A stretch of 64,000 nucleotides of DNA from the NCBI GenBank assembly GCA_964036275.1, contig OZ038439.1, positions 2,937,142 through 3,001,141 of the forward strand, in the 5' to 3' direction. The notes under the pieces were generated by a model that was given only the letters and a program-made list of their open reading frames with translations, did not search any database and was not told the origin of the DNA. Shown here piece after piece: positions 26,392-35,400 of this stretch; within the stretch, counting starts at the first letter, position 1; each line of letters starts with the position of its first letter. The position numbers and the translations under genes are program-made. Origin of the DNA: Litoditis marina (taxonomy: Eukaryota; Nematoda; Chromadorea; Rhabditida; Rhabditidae).

Positions 26392-29040
26392 ATGCCTAAA
26401 ATAAACTTTCTGTGTCTTTCTATCATGTGCTTCCTTTGCATCTCTCAAGTAGCAGACGCACAGAACGCTCTATTCTGTCCAAAACAAATGACACCCGAAA
26501 TCATGCACTTACCGACATTGCGCGACTGTTCGAGGCTGATGCCTAATAACAAAGAAAGTCCCATTCGCTCTAAACTGGCAATATTCCGGCCAAATACAAA
26601 GACTTACTATTCGGAAGGCGTTGTGTGTAAAGTGATTACCCAAACAGTAAAATATTCAGTGAACTTCTTTGGAGCGCGTTTTGAAGAAAATTTAGAAAAA
26701 CATCTTACAGTAACCGTCGAGGAGTGTACTTTAATGTCAAAGCACCACAGATGCCAACACGGCGAAATGATAAGGGCAGGCGATATTTGGAAAACCAACA
26801 ACGCACTGACATTTGAATGGCCAACGGCCCCATTTGGATGTTGCAAAGACAATATAATATCTGTATCTAATTGTATAATGTTTTCTACTTCAGTAATGTC
26901 GGGTCCTGGACAAAAATCACCGTCATCCGCAGCTGGAAATTTGAACGGCTATCAATACTCCGACGGACATTGCACCCTACGTGACGGGACCGCTATAATT
27001 TGGAACCACGAGAAGGAAGAAAACTGTAAGTTTATTTTCGTTTCGAACATGAAAGGCGCGGGACTTGGCGAAATTTGGCTATCCGATTCGAAAGAATTCG
27101 CCTTATCATGGAACAAAAACAGCCAGACAATTACTGACTGTGGTAATAGTCTAATTACAACCGACCAAGGTTACGGTATTGCGGTGATCCGCATTTTCAA
27201 AAGAAACGTTGGGTTGGCTACCTCTAATCAATTAGCATCTCAACTACTTGCGGTGGAAGGGGCCGTGCAAAACTCGGTATCCTCGCTATTTTCGATAGCC
27301 GTCAATACTCTTTGCGAACGAATAAACAGGCTCGCTATAACTTTAGATACTGCTCTAAGCTCTAACCCAACAGCAGTGATGCGTAACACACTCAACAGAT
27401 CCGATATAATAGCATCTTACGTAGGCTACGGCTATGTAGAGGTTAAACATTGTATGAGAGTGCCTAAGAATTCAATTACTCTCTTACCATTCAACAACAC
27501 GTGCTTTGCATCACCGCTAGTTCAAATTTCGTTGCCTGACGGTAAGCGAAGAGTTTCATTCATGCACCCACTAACTGGGGTTATATCATCTATGGCTGAA
27601 AAGAGAGACTGTCAGGAAGTAGACCACTTCATACTTACAAATGCTACGTCAATAGTAAACTTTAATACCGTAACGGGAACATTGTCTGACGTCCCGTCAG
27701 CGCAACGCTCTGAAATTTCATTTGGAGTAAGTTTGAACAAAACATGGTCTCGGTCTCCACTCACCATCTTTCACAACCTAGTCTTAACAAATTACACTGA
27801 ATTCGATCACCAACCTAATTTTCAGGAACTTTGGGTGTCCCTTGACGCAAAGCTGGAGTCCGAGGGACACTTCATACAGAGGAAAGACGCCCCAGAAGGA
27901 ACTACAGACGACACATCCGAAACACCTTGGAGCAGCCGGATCTTCCATTGGATTACAGGTACGTGGAGTTCTTTTGACCTGTGGGTCCTTATTTGTTGCG
28001 TAGTCGTTACTTGCGGAATCATAAGAAACATAATTATAGTGTATCTACGTGTTCAATACCCAGGGCTGCTGCCCATTTCCAAAGCGTTTTTTTCCACTGA
28101 ACCAAGCTCAGTACAACAGGTCACTCGACGACGTAGAGTAACCTTTAATGATGGCCATGCCGAAATTGAAACTATGACACCATCGAATAGCTTGAATAAT
28201 CTAGAGCTACTCGAAGCACAACGCAACATTGAATCACCCGAATGGTTACCTAAAATTTCGATACCTAGAATCAACGTACTGTCTTGCTCACCAAACGATC
28301 AACTATTTTTCGTGTCTCAAATACCAATAACCGCAAATGGTGTCCGCATATTAGCACTAGTCGATACCGGCGCAGGAATAACAATTGCTAGTCAACAAAT
28401 CTGTCCACTTTTGGGAATCTTCCAATTAAAAAACAGCCTAATACCAGCAGCAATAGGCATGTCTGGAGCAGCAGTCAATATAGCGGGTGAATGCGAGCTA
28501 ACCCTGGACATAGGAGGGTTCGTTTTAGAACAATCCGTTCACTTTACCGTAGGTCAGTGTGCTCCACAAAGTAGCGACACATTTGACATTATCTTAGGAA
28601 ATGATACACTGAGACGCCTACCACGTTGGCACATAAACTATGAACAAAGTAAGTTTACCATCGGAGACAGAATTCTGCCAATAGGTAAATGCCCGAAGAT
28701 GGCAGTAGTGTCAGCAGAAAGTCAAAATCAATCAATATTTGATATACGAGTTTCAGAAACAACGGTTTTGAAACCTTCTACAGAGACACTGGTGGATTGC
28801 GAGACAGAAACTGCCACAAACGACCAAGAGAACATGATGCTGGTTTCGCAGCATAGGAAACTAGCGGAAGAAGGTATTATGATCTCACCTATGGTATTTA
28901 ATTCTCAAAAACTGAAACTGTTAATATCGAACCCCTCGAACACTAGCAAAACTTTATTTAAGGGACAGAAAGTTTCTTCCGCTTCACGCCTTACAACTAG
29001 CAGCGACGGTACCTTATCGGAAAACAATTCGAATATTTAG
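24934..29040 (+). CDS. ORF1 polyprotein: Gag, env-like glycoprotein, aspartic protease
   Basis: A 1368-codon frame. Residues about 118-285 look like a retrotransposon Gag capsid region (FSG start, conserved Trp and Leu pattern). After a basic Arg-rich stretch comes one CCHC knuckle, C350-C353-H358-C363, then an Asn-rich linker and a probable coiled coil (about 427-473). M487 begins a hydrophobic signal-peptide-like segment with a likely cleavage after A509. A Cys-rich ectodomain of about 500 residues with at least five N-glycosylation sequons follows, then a transmembrane segment at about 1016-1037 and a basic tail. D1144-TGAG and the ILGND at 1220-1224 mark a retropepsin. An env-like module between nucleocapsid and protease is unusual; env normally follows pol. 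The start follows an acceptor-like site by 5 bases. The frame ends at TAG 29038, inside the overlap with pol. How a secretory module is handled within a cytosolic polyprotein is unclear; a spliced env RNA or internal processing is possible. Confidence 0.93.
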   Translation: MVNTRAIRRSRSSERADAQTSRINDPTRNLSESLSNLEDKEFVQGRDVLALRDDTVKAINNVFNHAQNNTRKLAHKITVTNETLVQKLNENFGAVGNRIDNLPRIAMLSPDGHQQRIPAFSGSETNLQFCSWLRRLEDILRMRGEDDQAKKAYFLIVNLDGVAREKVDELSDDDRKSYDAVVTHLKNFFESPQQKYLARQKLSTCKQTHGESAVVFANRILSLVRAATSGQNTANQKERALEEFVARLNADVRNYVKLDNPTTFEAAVAKAQTVEQLLLEATADRLMTPSSTNTDIAVRVADAIPRQEVDNQRRDRSRERGQRESRKYHGNTEGRGRNHNRRDGDNRPVCYNCEGLGHFANVCPSPRASNPNNSRNNYSNNNSRGYSNRGAPHRQNNYRPSNSGSNSNNQIMTLDAMNPCHTNDTFDRELDLANKQINQLSMAVENSHSALENSNSRVQALLQRNEELARSAFGDNANSSSYSNNRMPKINFLCLSIMCFLCISQVADAQNALFCPKQMTPEIMHLPTLRDCSRLMPNNKESPIRSKLAIFRPNTKTYYSEGVVCKVITQTVKYSVNFFGARFEENLEKHLTVTVEECTLMSKHHRCQHGEMIRAGDIWKTNNALTFEWPTAPFGCCKDNIISVSNCIMFSTSVMSGPGQKSPSSAAGNLNGYQYSDGHCTLRDGTAIIWNHEKEENCKFIFVSNMKGAGLGEIWLSDSKEFALSWNKNSQTITDCGNSLITTDQGYGIAVIRIFKRNVGLATSNQLASQLLAVEGAVQNSVSSLFSIAVNTLCERINRLAITLDTALSSNPTAVMRNTLNRSDIIASYVGYGYVEVKHCMRVPKNSITLLPFNNTCFASPLVQISLPDGKRRVSFMHPLTGVISSMAEKRDCQEVDHFILTNATSIVNFNTVTGTLSDVPSAQRSEISFGVSLNKTWSRSPLTIFHNLVLTNYTEFDHQPNFQELWVSLDAKLESEGHFIQRKDAPEGTTDDTSETPWSSRIFHWITGTWSSFDLWVLICCVVVTCGIIRNIIIVYLRVQYPGLLPISKAFFSTEPSSVQQVTRRRRVTFNDGHAEIETMTPSNSLNNLELLEAQRNIESPEWLPKISIPRINVLSCSPNDQLFFVSQIPITANGVRILALVDTGAGITIASQQICPLLGIFQLKNSLIPAAIGMSGAAVNIAGECELTLDIGGFVLEQSVHFTVGQCAPQSSDTFDIILGNDTLRRLPRWHINYEQSKFTIGDRILPIGKCPKMAVVSAESQNQSIFDIRVSETTVLKPSTETLVDCETETATNDQENMMLVSQHRKLAEEGIMISPMVFNSQKLKLLISNPSNTSKTLFKGQKVSSASRLTTSSDGTLSENNSNI
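26392..28080 (+). other. envelope-like glycoprotein module within ORF1
   Basis: Residues 487 to about 1049. The pattern is that of a type I membrane glycoprotein: signal peptide (487-509), many Cys residues, sequons such as N821-R-S and N854-N-T, a helix-rich middle (about 765-805), and a single membrane anchor (about 1016-1037) followed by a short basic tail. The block after the helix (G-x-V-x-V-x-x-C, then Cys-containing strand segments and a PLTG turn) reminds me of class III-type envelope proteins of chuviruses and BEL/Pao elements. That family assignment is tentative and rests on pattern memory. A weak acceptor-like TTGTTACAG ends at 26322, which could allow a separate env message starting at M487. 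Confidence 0.6.
28270..28720 (+). other. retropepsin (PR) region of ORF1
   Basis: The catalytic loop is L-V-D-T-G-A-G with D1144 as the active aspartate, and the C-terminal ILGND (1220-1224) is the second conserved element. Such proteases act as dimers and cut the polyproteins during particle maturation. It is in the ORF1 frame, not the pol frame, so protease is made with every Gag chain unless env or termination changes this. Confidence 0.85.
28925..29040 (+). promoter_or_regulatory. ORF1/pol overlap, predicted +1 frameshift region
   Basis: The pol frame opens just after a TAA at 28922 and overlaps the last 116 bases of ORF1. Moving from ORF1 to pol needs a +1 (or -2) shift. RT lies downstream with no ATG before its N-terminal region, so pol must be reached by shifting or splicing. 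I do not recognise a known slippery heptamer such as those of Ty1 or Ty3, so the exact site is open. Confidence 0.65.
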
Positions 29041-32000
29041 CATCGATCAATGTGATATTATTAACGGGACTGATTGTCCATTTCCAAAAGTACTCGGGAC
29101 TGATTGTCCAATAACAGAAAATCTATCAGAAGTTTTCAAAGTTGACTTATCTGAGGCAGAAGTAACTCCATTCCAAAGGCAGCAGCTGACAGAGCTATTC
29201 GAAGAATATAGCGATAGAATCTCGACATCGAGCTATGACTTAGGCTCATACGAGCACACCCTGGCAGAGATCAGGACTACAACCGAAAACCCTAACACAC
29301 GTCATAGACCGACGCGAATCCCCACAAAATTCCAAAAAGAGCTTGATAGCCATATAAATAAACTATTGAAATCAGGAAGAATAGAAGAATCCAACACCCC
29401 GTGGGTTCACAACACTGTATTAGTTAAGAAAAAAGACGGATCTCTCAGGGTTTGTCTCGATTTCAGACCATTAAACGAAATAACAATTGCAGATCGATAC
29501 CCCTTACCAAGAATTGAGGACATATTGGCAAAGGTTGCTGGAAACGCTTTCTACACAAGTCTGGACCTAGCATCCGGATACATGCAACTACTACTGACGC
29601 CGGAAAGTAGAGAAAAATGTGGATGGGCCACGCACAGAGGAGTTTACCAATTTGTTTACTTACCTTTCGGACTTAAGAATGCCGGCGCCTATTTTTCAAG
29701 GGCAATGTCTAAAATCCTGGCAGGACTAGACGACAACTGTCTAGCATACTTAGACGACATAATAATTTTTGATAAAGACTTCGACAGTCACCTCAACTCA
29801 CTCAGAAAAGTACTAGAAAGATTTAGAATATTTAACATAAAAGCCTCAGGTAAAAAACTAACAGAGGTCGCAAGAACTAAAATAACGTTTTTAGGACACC
29901 AGATAACAAGTAGATCCTACTCCCCAGCCGACAGAAACCTGAAAGCTATCGAGGACTTCCCACGACCACAAAACACGAAAGGAGTTAAGTCATTTATCGG
30001 CATGTGCAATTTCTTCCGCAAATTTATTCTTAACTTCGCATTAGTAGCCTCACCACTCTATGCGCTCTTGAAAAACAAGGTTAAATTTACATGGGGAACA
30101 GAACAGGAAGAATCCTTCCTACGTTTGAAAACACTATTAGTATCTCAGCCATGCTTGGCATTTCCAAAAGATTCTGATTACATCCTGCACACGGATGGCA
30201 GCTTAAAGGCAGTAGGGGCTGCTCTTCTACAGAAACAGTCCGAAGATGGAAAAGACCTGGCCGCAGTGGGCTACTTTAGTAAAACCTTATCTGACTCACA
30301 ACAAAAATGGAGCGCAACGCACGTAGAACTTTTCGCCATGATAAGCGCTCTACGCTTCTTCAAGACTACGATTTATGGAAATCACACTCGTATCCTATCA
30401 GATCATAAGCCACTAACATTTCTACTGAAACACAATAAAACCCATGATAATTTAGCTAGATGGGTCGTTGAACTGCAAAGTTACGACATAACCATAGAAT
30501 ACCTGAAAGGTTCATCTAACGTAGTCGCCGATTGCCTGTCAAGAGCTGAAAGTAAAACAGTTAGGTTTGAAGACAACACACCGGAAGCAGAAGACATAGT
30601 CGAATTTCCCTATTGCCTGACTCAACAACCTGAACAGGGCAATAGCTATTCGTTATTTCCTACTACAATTTACACTAATACGCTAAAGGCAATCAAACCT
30701 TATGATATTTTGGCGGAACAAAGAGACGACGACTTGTGCAGTAAAATAATTAAGTTCATCGAAACAGGTTCTTTCCCGGAGACAATGGAAGAAACCAAAA
30801 AACAACGACTTCTCGGAGAAGCTGAACATTGCCAGATCAAGAAGAACGGATGCTTGTATCGGACGAAGAAGAGAACTGGTCAAAAAGTGGAGCAACTCTT
30901 CGTACCAAGTAAGTTGATTTCGCCAATATTCTTGGCATTACATGAAAGCCCTTCTGCAGGCGGACATTTTGGTTGGCGAAAAACTTTGAATAAGGTTTCC
31001 AGAAAATATTTTTGGCCAACAATGCGCGAAGACATATACAATTTGGCAAGAAATTGCGAGCAATGTCAAAGAAAACTGGGCAGAGAAGCGAACAGAGAAA
31101 AACTCATCCCTGTAGTACCTCAATTCATTTTTGACAAAGTCTACATGGACCTCACAGGACCAATGCACACCACCGAGCTAGGCAACAAATACATTCTATG
31201 CGTTATAGATCATTTTTCTAAATACATTATATGTAAACCGTTGCCTGATTGTCTAGCAATTACCGTAGCGCACGCTCTAACGACAGAATGCATTTTGAAG
31301 TATGGGGTCATGCGTCAATTAGTCTCGGATAACGCTTCGTATTGGAAAGGTGAACTCGTTACAGAAATTGGTAAGCTGCTAAGAATAGATCACTATTTCA
31401 CCACGCCGTATCATCACGAAGGTAATGGAGTTTGCGAACGCGTTTTCGCTACTTTTCAGCCCATGCTGCGAGCCTATATAAACGAAAACCAATTAGATTG
31501 GGATCAGTATGTAGCAGCTTGCGCTTTCACGTACAATACAAGCGTGCACTCGAGTACCGGAGAAACACCGTTCTTTTTAATGTTCGGTCGGGACCCAATG
31601 TTCAATATTGATTTAGTCATTCAGCATCAAAGCGAGCGTCACATTCCACGCGACGACGACAGTAGCATTTATAAAGCATGTTTACTTTCGGCACTCCACT
31701 CAGCATGGAAACTAGCGTTTCAGCACAATGAAACCAGTAGAGAACAATTTAAAAAGCAATATGACAGAAATCATCTGAAACCTTTGGAAATAGCTGTTGG
31801 AGACAGAGTCTATCTAAAAGATATGGCGCCCAAGGTAGGTCTATCTAAGAAGTTGTGTTTTCCTTGGCTCGGGCAATTCAGGGTGATCGAGATCGATCAC
31901 CCACACTTAACAATAATTAGTATAACCTCACCCCAGTCCAAACCAAAAAGAGTTCATATGAACCAGGTGAAACGAGTAATAGGACCAGAAGGCCCAGCCA

Positions 32001-32179
32001 CCACGTCGACTTGGGTTCCAGAAGAGGAACAGACCGCATTAGAAGCGGCTAGCGCTACTGACGTCGAAATAGTAGGCTATTCTAAGCAAAACGGGGTGAT
32101 TCCTCAAACACAAAAACAAGTACCAGCTACAGAGAATAAGTCAGGATATAATCTCCGTTCCAGGACTCGCACGATGTGA
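28925..32179 (+). CDS. pol: Pol: reverse transcriptase, RNase H, integrase (Ty3/gypsy type)
   Basis: Open from 28925; the usable N-terminus is set by frameshifting from ORF1, not by an ATG. Counting from the TTG at 29366, RT has VNT-like and SLDLASGY motifs and the catalytic YLDD (Y128-D131). RNase H follows with D277 in TDGS and then the E and D of HVELFA and SDHKPL. Integrase has an HHCC zinc module, catalytic D595, D655 and E691 (35 residues between the last two), and a C-terminal GPY/F-like segment (FPWLGQFRV). No chromodomain is seen. The order RT-RH-IN and these motifs are those of Ty3/gypsy elements. The product copies genomic RNA to DNA in particles and inserts it. No internal stop or missing catalytic residue was found. 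Protease is supplied by the upstream frame. Confidence 0.95.
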   Translation, partial: YRTPRTLAKLYLRDRKFLPLHALQLAATVPYRKTIRIFSIDQCDIINGTDCPFPKVLGTDCPITENLSEVFKVDLSEAEVTPFQRQQLTELFEEYSDRISTSSYDLGSYEHTLAEIRTTTENPNTRHRPTRIPTKFQKELDSHINKLLKSGRIEESNTPWVHNTVLVKKKDGSLRVCLDFRPLNEITIADRYPLPRIEDILAKVAGNAFYTSLDLASGYMQLLLTPESREKCGWATHRGVYQFVYLPFGLKNAGAYFSRAMSKILAGLDDNCLAYLDDIIIFDKDFDSHLNSLRKVLERFRIFNIKASGKKLTEVARTKITFLGHQITSRSYSPADRNLKAIEDFPRPQNTKGVKSFIGMCNFFRKFILNFALVASPLYALLKNKVKFTWGTEQEESFLRLKTLLVSQPCLAFPKDSDYILHTDGSLKAVGAALLQKQSEDGKDLAAVGYFSKTLSDSQQKWSATHVELFAMISALRFFKTTIYGNHTRILSDHKPLTFLLKHNKTHDNLARWVVELQSYDITIEYLKGSSNVVADCLSRAESKTVRFEDNTPEAEDIVEFPYCLTQQPEQGNSYSLFPTTIYTNTLKAIKPYDILAEQRDDDLCSKIIKFIETGSFPETMEETKKQRLLGEAEHCQIKKNGCLYRTKKRTGQKVEQLFVPSKLISPIFLALHESPSAGGHFGWRKTLNKVSRKYFWPTMREDIYNLARNCEQCQRKLGREANREKLIPVVPQFIFDKVYMDLTGPMHTTELGNKYILCVIDHFSKYIICKPLPDCLAITVAHALTTECILKYGVMRQLVSDNASYWKGELVTEIGKLLRIDHYFTTPYHHEGNGVCERVFATFQPMLRAYINENQLDWDQYVAACAFTYNTSVHSSTGETPFFLMFGRDPMFNIDLVIQHQSERHIPRDDDSSIYKACLLSALHSAWKLAFQHNETSREQFKKQYDRNHLKPLEIAVGDRVYLKDMAPKVGLSKKLCFPWLGQFRVIEIDHPHLTIISITSPQSKPKRVHMNQVKRVIGPEGPATTSTWVPEEEQTALEAASATDVEIVGYSKQNGVIPQTQKQVPATENKSGYNLRSRTRTM
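29065..29110 (+). repeat. 16-bp direct repeat in the pol N-terminus
   Basis: CGGGACTGATTGTCCA occurs at 29065-29080 and 29095-29110, 30 bp apart, so it keeps the frame and repeats GTDCP ten residues later. It lies just after the ORF1 stop, in the linker ahead of RT. It may be a simple local duplication. Confidence 0.7.
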
Positions 32180-32407
32180 TGTGAAGGCCAATGGACACAC
32201 TACTATTCTTATATATATTCCGACGCCTCGACACCTCTAATTTTCGCAACTTATTTTTTTTTCTCTCTCTCAAGAGTTCTAATTGTCATAATGTCATTCC
32301 ATACCTCCTACACGTTATAAATGTATTCTAAGCCTTGAATTATCCTCCTCAGCCTCTATGCACCATCAAAATTATGATTATACATCACGAAACCAGCTCT
32401 AACCAAA

Positions 32408-35400
32408 ATGCTGTTTTCCAGGCAATCGAACATGGAGAACAACCCGAAGGACAACGTGCCTGACAACGTGCCCACCGACGCGCCCAGACTTAGCTACGCC
32501 GACGCCGCTAACAGAGCTGATGCTCATCCACAAAATAATATTGAAATTGAAGGTGTGGATTTGATTGAGCAAAACGACGTCGTTTTAGACACAGGAGATG
32601 CCACGAGCGTAACAGACATGGAAATTAGTACGACTAGTCACCTACCACCTATCAAAACTATTTTCTCTGATTATCGTAATTTAGGCGAACAAGCGAACTC
32701 ACTGCTGGACGGATCAGGAAGTGGAAGCCTCAACCTGTCCATCCCCAATTCGTCGATTCTGGACTGGGATGAAGGTGAAAACCTTAGTAAGAGCATCACA
32801 CCCTCTGAAAACAAAGAGATGGATCAGGCGGACGCCAGTTCGCACACTTCTGCCGAAACCATACGCGAAAATGTGGGCCCAATCCATGCCGCTCACGGCG
32901 AACAAAAAAGACCAAGAGAAAGCTCACCTAAAGCGATAATTAATCTTGAAATTTCAGGAGCTGAGCCCCTGCCCGCTGGCATCGAGCGCATGCGCCTTGG
33001 GGAAGAAGCCGCGACACTCCCAAAGCCACCTTCTGTAGAAGTCAGAGTTGATGTTCAGCAACCAGAACCAGAAGATCCAGTCAGAGCTGATGCTCATCTC
33101 CCAAGACCTTTTATGCCGGTGCAGCTGGTCAAGAAGTTCAAACCGGTGCCGAACCATCCCGAAAAACCCAGAGGATCGCGGAAACGCTTGGCCAAAGACG
33201 GCAGCGACATGCCCAAAGTGACGCCGCACGATTTCAGCCACAGGTTTACAGGGCAACACGAATGGGCTGATCTTTGTCGCCCAATGTTCCGCCCAAACGC
33301 TGACGATCGCGGGGACAGATACTTCACGACCTTCCTGGAACCGGAAGTCTTCTGGCATCTGCCCCACAATGGATACATGAGTAAGAAGTTCGTAAGGGCC
33401 CTCTTCCCAAAAACTAGAAACCCGCAGGATAAGACGCCTTTTGTGGACCTGATCGGAATCGAACAGGCAATCCAGCTACGGGAGCAGTCGCAGCATATAA
33501 TAAACACCATGCTGAGCAGCAACCCACTGGAGCGACAGGAGAACACACGCGAACTGGAGAGACCAGGTGTGCATAGATGCTGTGTGACCCCTCCACGTAT
33601 TAACGGACGACTACCTGTCATATACCAAGTCATATCCAGATTCGGACAAGCCCAATTCATTCTCGAAGCAAAGGACTTCTTCCTGGTCGGAGACAAAAGA
33701 AAAGATCTGCAGTTCATCGGACTGGACCCCTATTCCACCAATCTGCTGACGAACAAGAGAGGGTACGATCGTGATATGATATCCTACAAAGACTTCATCT
33801 ACATCTACGACGTAGAACCATCACAGGCAGCTCTGAAGGACCCGCAGACGACACTTGCCGCCTCCAGAGGTAACAAGAACATGTTGACACCGTTCTTCCG
33901 AGCCAAAACATTCGCGTTCGTAGAGCCGTCGCGCGCCCCGGACCAGAACCTCGGTATGGTTCTCAAGGTGGTGCGCCGAAGAGAAGGAGCGACGGTCAAC
34001 CACATCAAGGCCGCGTTTGAAGGCGCCCCTGTAGCAGTAAATCTGTCAGGATCAATCTGCGATTTCAACATGAATCTAATTACCGAAGATCAAGACCAAC
34101 TGTTGGTAGCCGACATGAGAAGGAACGTTTCAAGTGCCATGCGATTCTCAGAACCTCCCGCGTCAGAAGAAGCAAGGGAAAAACTGGTGCAACTGGCAAA
34201 GAATTTCTCAGCAGGTCACCCAGAAGAAGGACTTCTTCCCTTGCGAGTCTGGAAGATAAGCGAGTCGGGACAAGAATGGATTGACGATCGCTTAGGAGAG
34301 TTCCGAAACTTCGAAGTCAACAATTCAAGCATTCTATATTGGATGGCCAAGACCTTTAACGCCGCTTGCTCTACTATAGCCGCGAAAGCTCGCCTCGGAG
34401 AAGACTACCAGATGCATGAGGTCGTCGCCGAAGTTCCTCACATCAACGCATATCCCTTGGTACTATGGTTCTCCCTCCAGGAGATGTCTACCGAAGCAGG
34501 ATGGACAAGAGGACGACCCGTTTCGGCCTGGGTACGCGAGTCCGAAAACCCAATCCAAGGAATAGTGCGCTCAGCCACTATCAGGCCAGGAGACAACCAG
34601 AAGACGCGATTGGAAGTCGAGCTCACATTCGATCAAGAAGGTTACGCCGAAATGAGCCGAGCGGTCCAAGGTTTGGGCGTAGGATTCGGCAACGCAATAA
34701 GTGTCAACATGATGGTCCGACTCCGACGGCCCCCTTCCCGCGCCGATCCTGTATATGAAACGCTCTCTCGAAGGCTGCTGTTCGATAACATGGGCACGTC
34801 CACCCGAGCGCGAGAAATCCTCAACCTCACGTACGGAAGAAGAATAGAACCCGAATTCAGAGCTGATGCTCATTTACAAAGAGAACCCGATGAGCTCACC
34901 AGTATTGTCTACAAAGCAAATAGGCTAGAGTTCGGAGAAGACCAGATTAACGCCATCAGACTAGGCTGTGAAGATAAGGTGCACGCCTGTACCATCCAAG
35001 CAGCATACGGATCCGGAAAGACCGTCGTCTCTGCAACAATCGCCGGCATCCTAGCATCCAAGGGGAAAACGGGCGTGATCGCCACAGCCACAACAAATTC
35101 AGCGTCCGCACAGTTCGCACAGACCCTACTTGACATAGAAGAATTCAAGGACGTCTCCGTGCTCCGTTTCGTATCCGAAGCTGCGAAGGTTGACGAACGC
35201 ACCAACACCGAAGCAGATCTCATCAAGAAGCTCTTAAATCTGAGGAGACAATTCGGAGCCGTGATGTCCATGGAAGAAGCAGGAGCTTGCCGCAAGTTCG
35301 AGATCAACCGCCAGCGATACGAACAATTGGCTCTCATCGGCGAACGTGATCAGACGTTCTCGGAGGACGACTTGGAAGAGATCATTGCGGCCGAGAAGAA

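Noticed and set aside
29366..29368. Independent pol start at 29366
   Set aside because: This codon is TTG and lies after RT N-terminal sequence that is open far upstream to 28925, so pol is more likely reached by frameshift.
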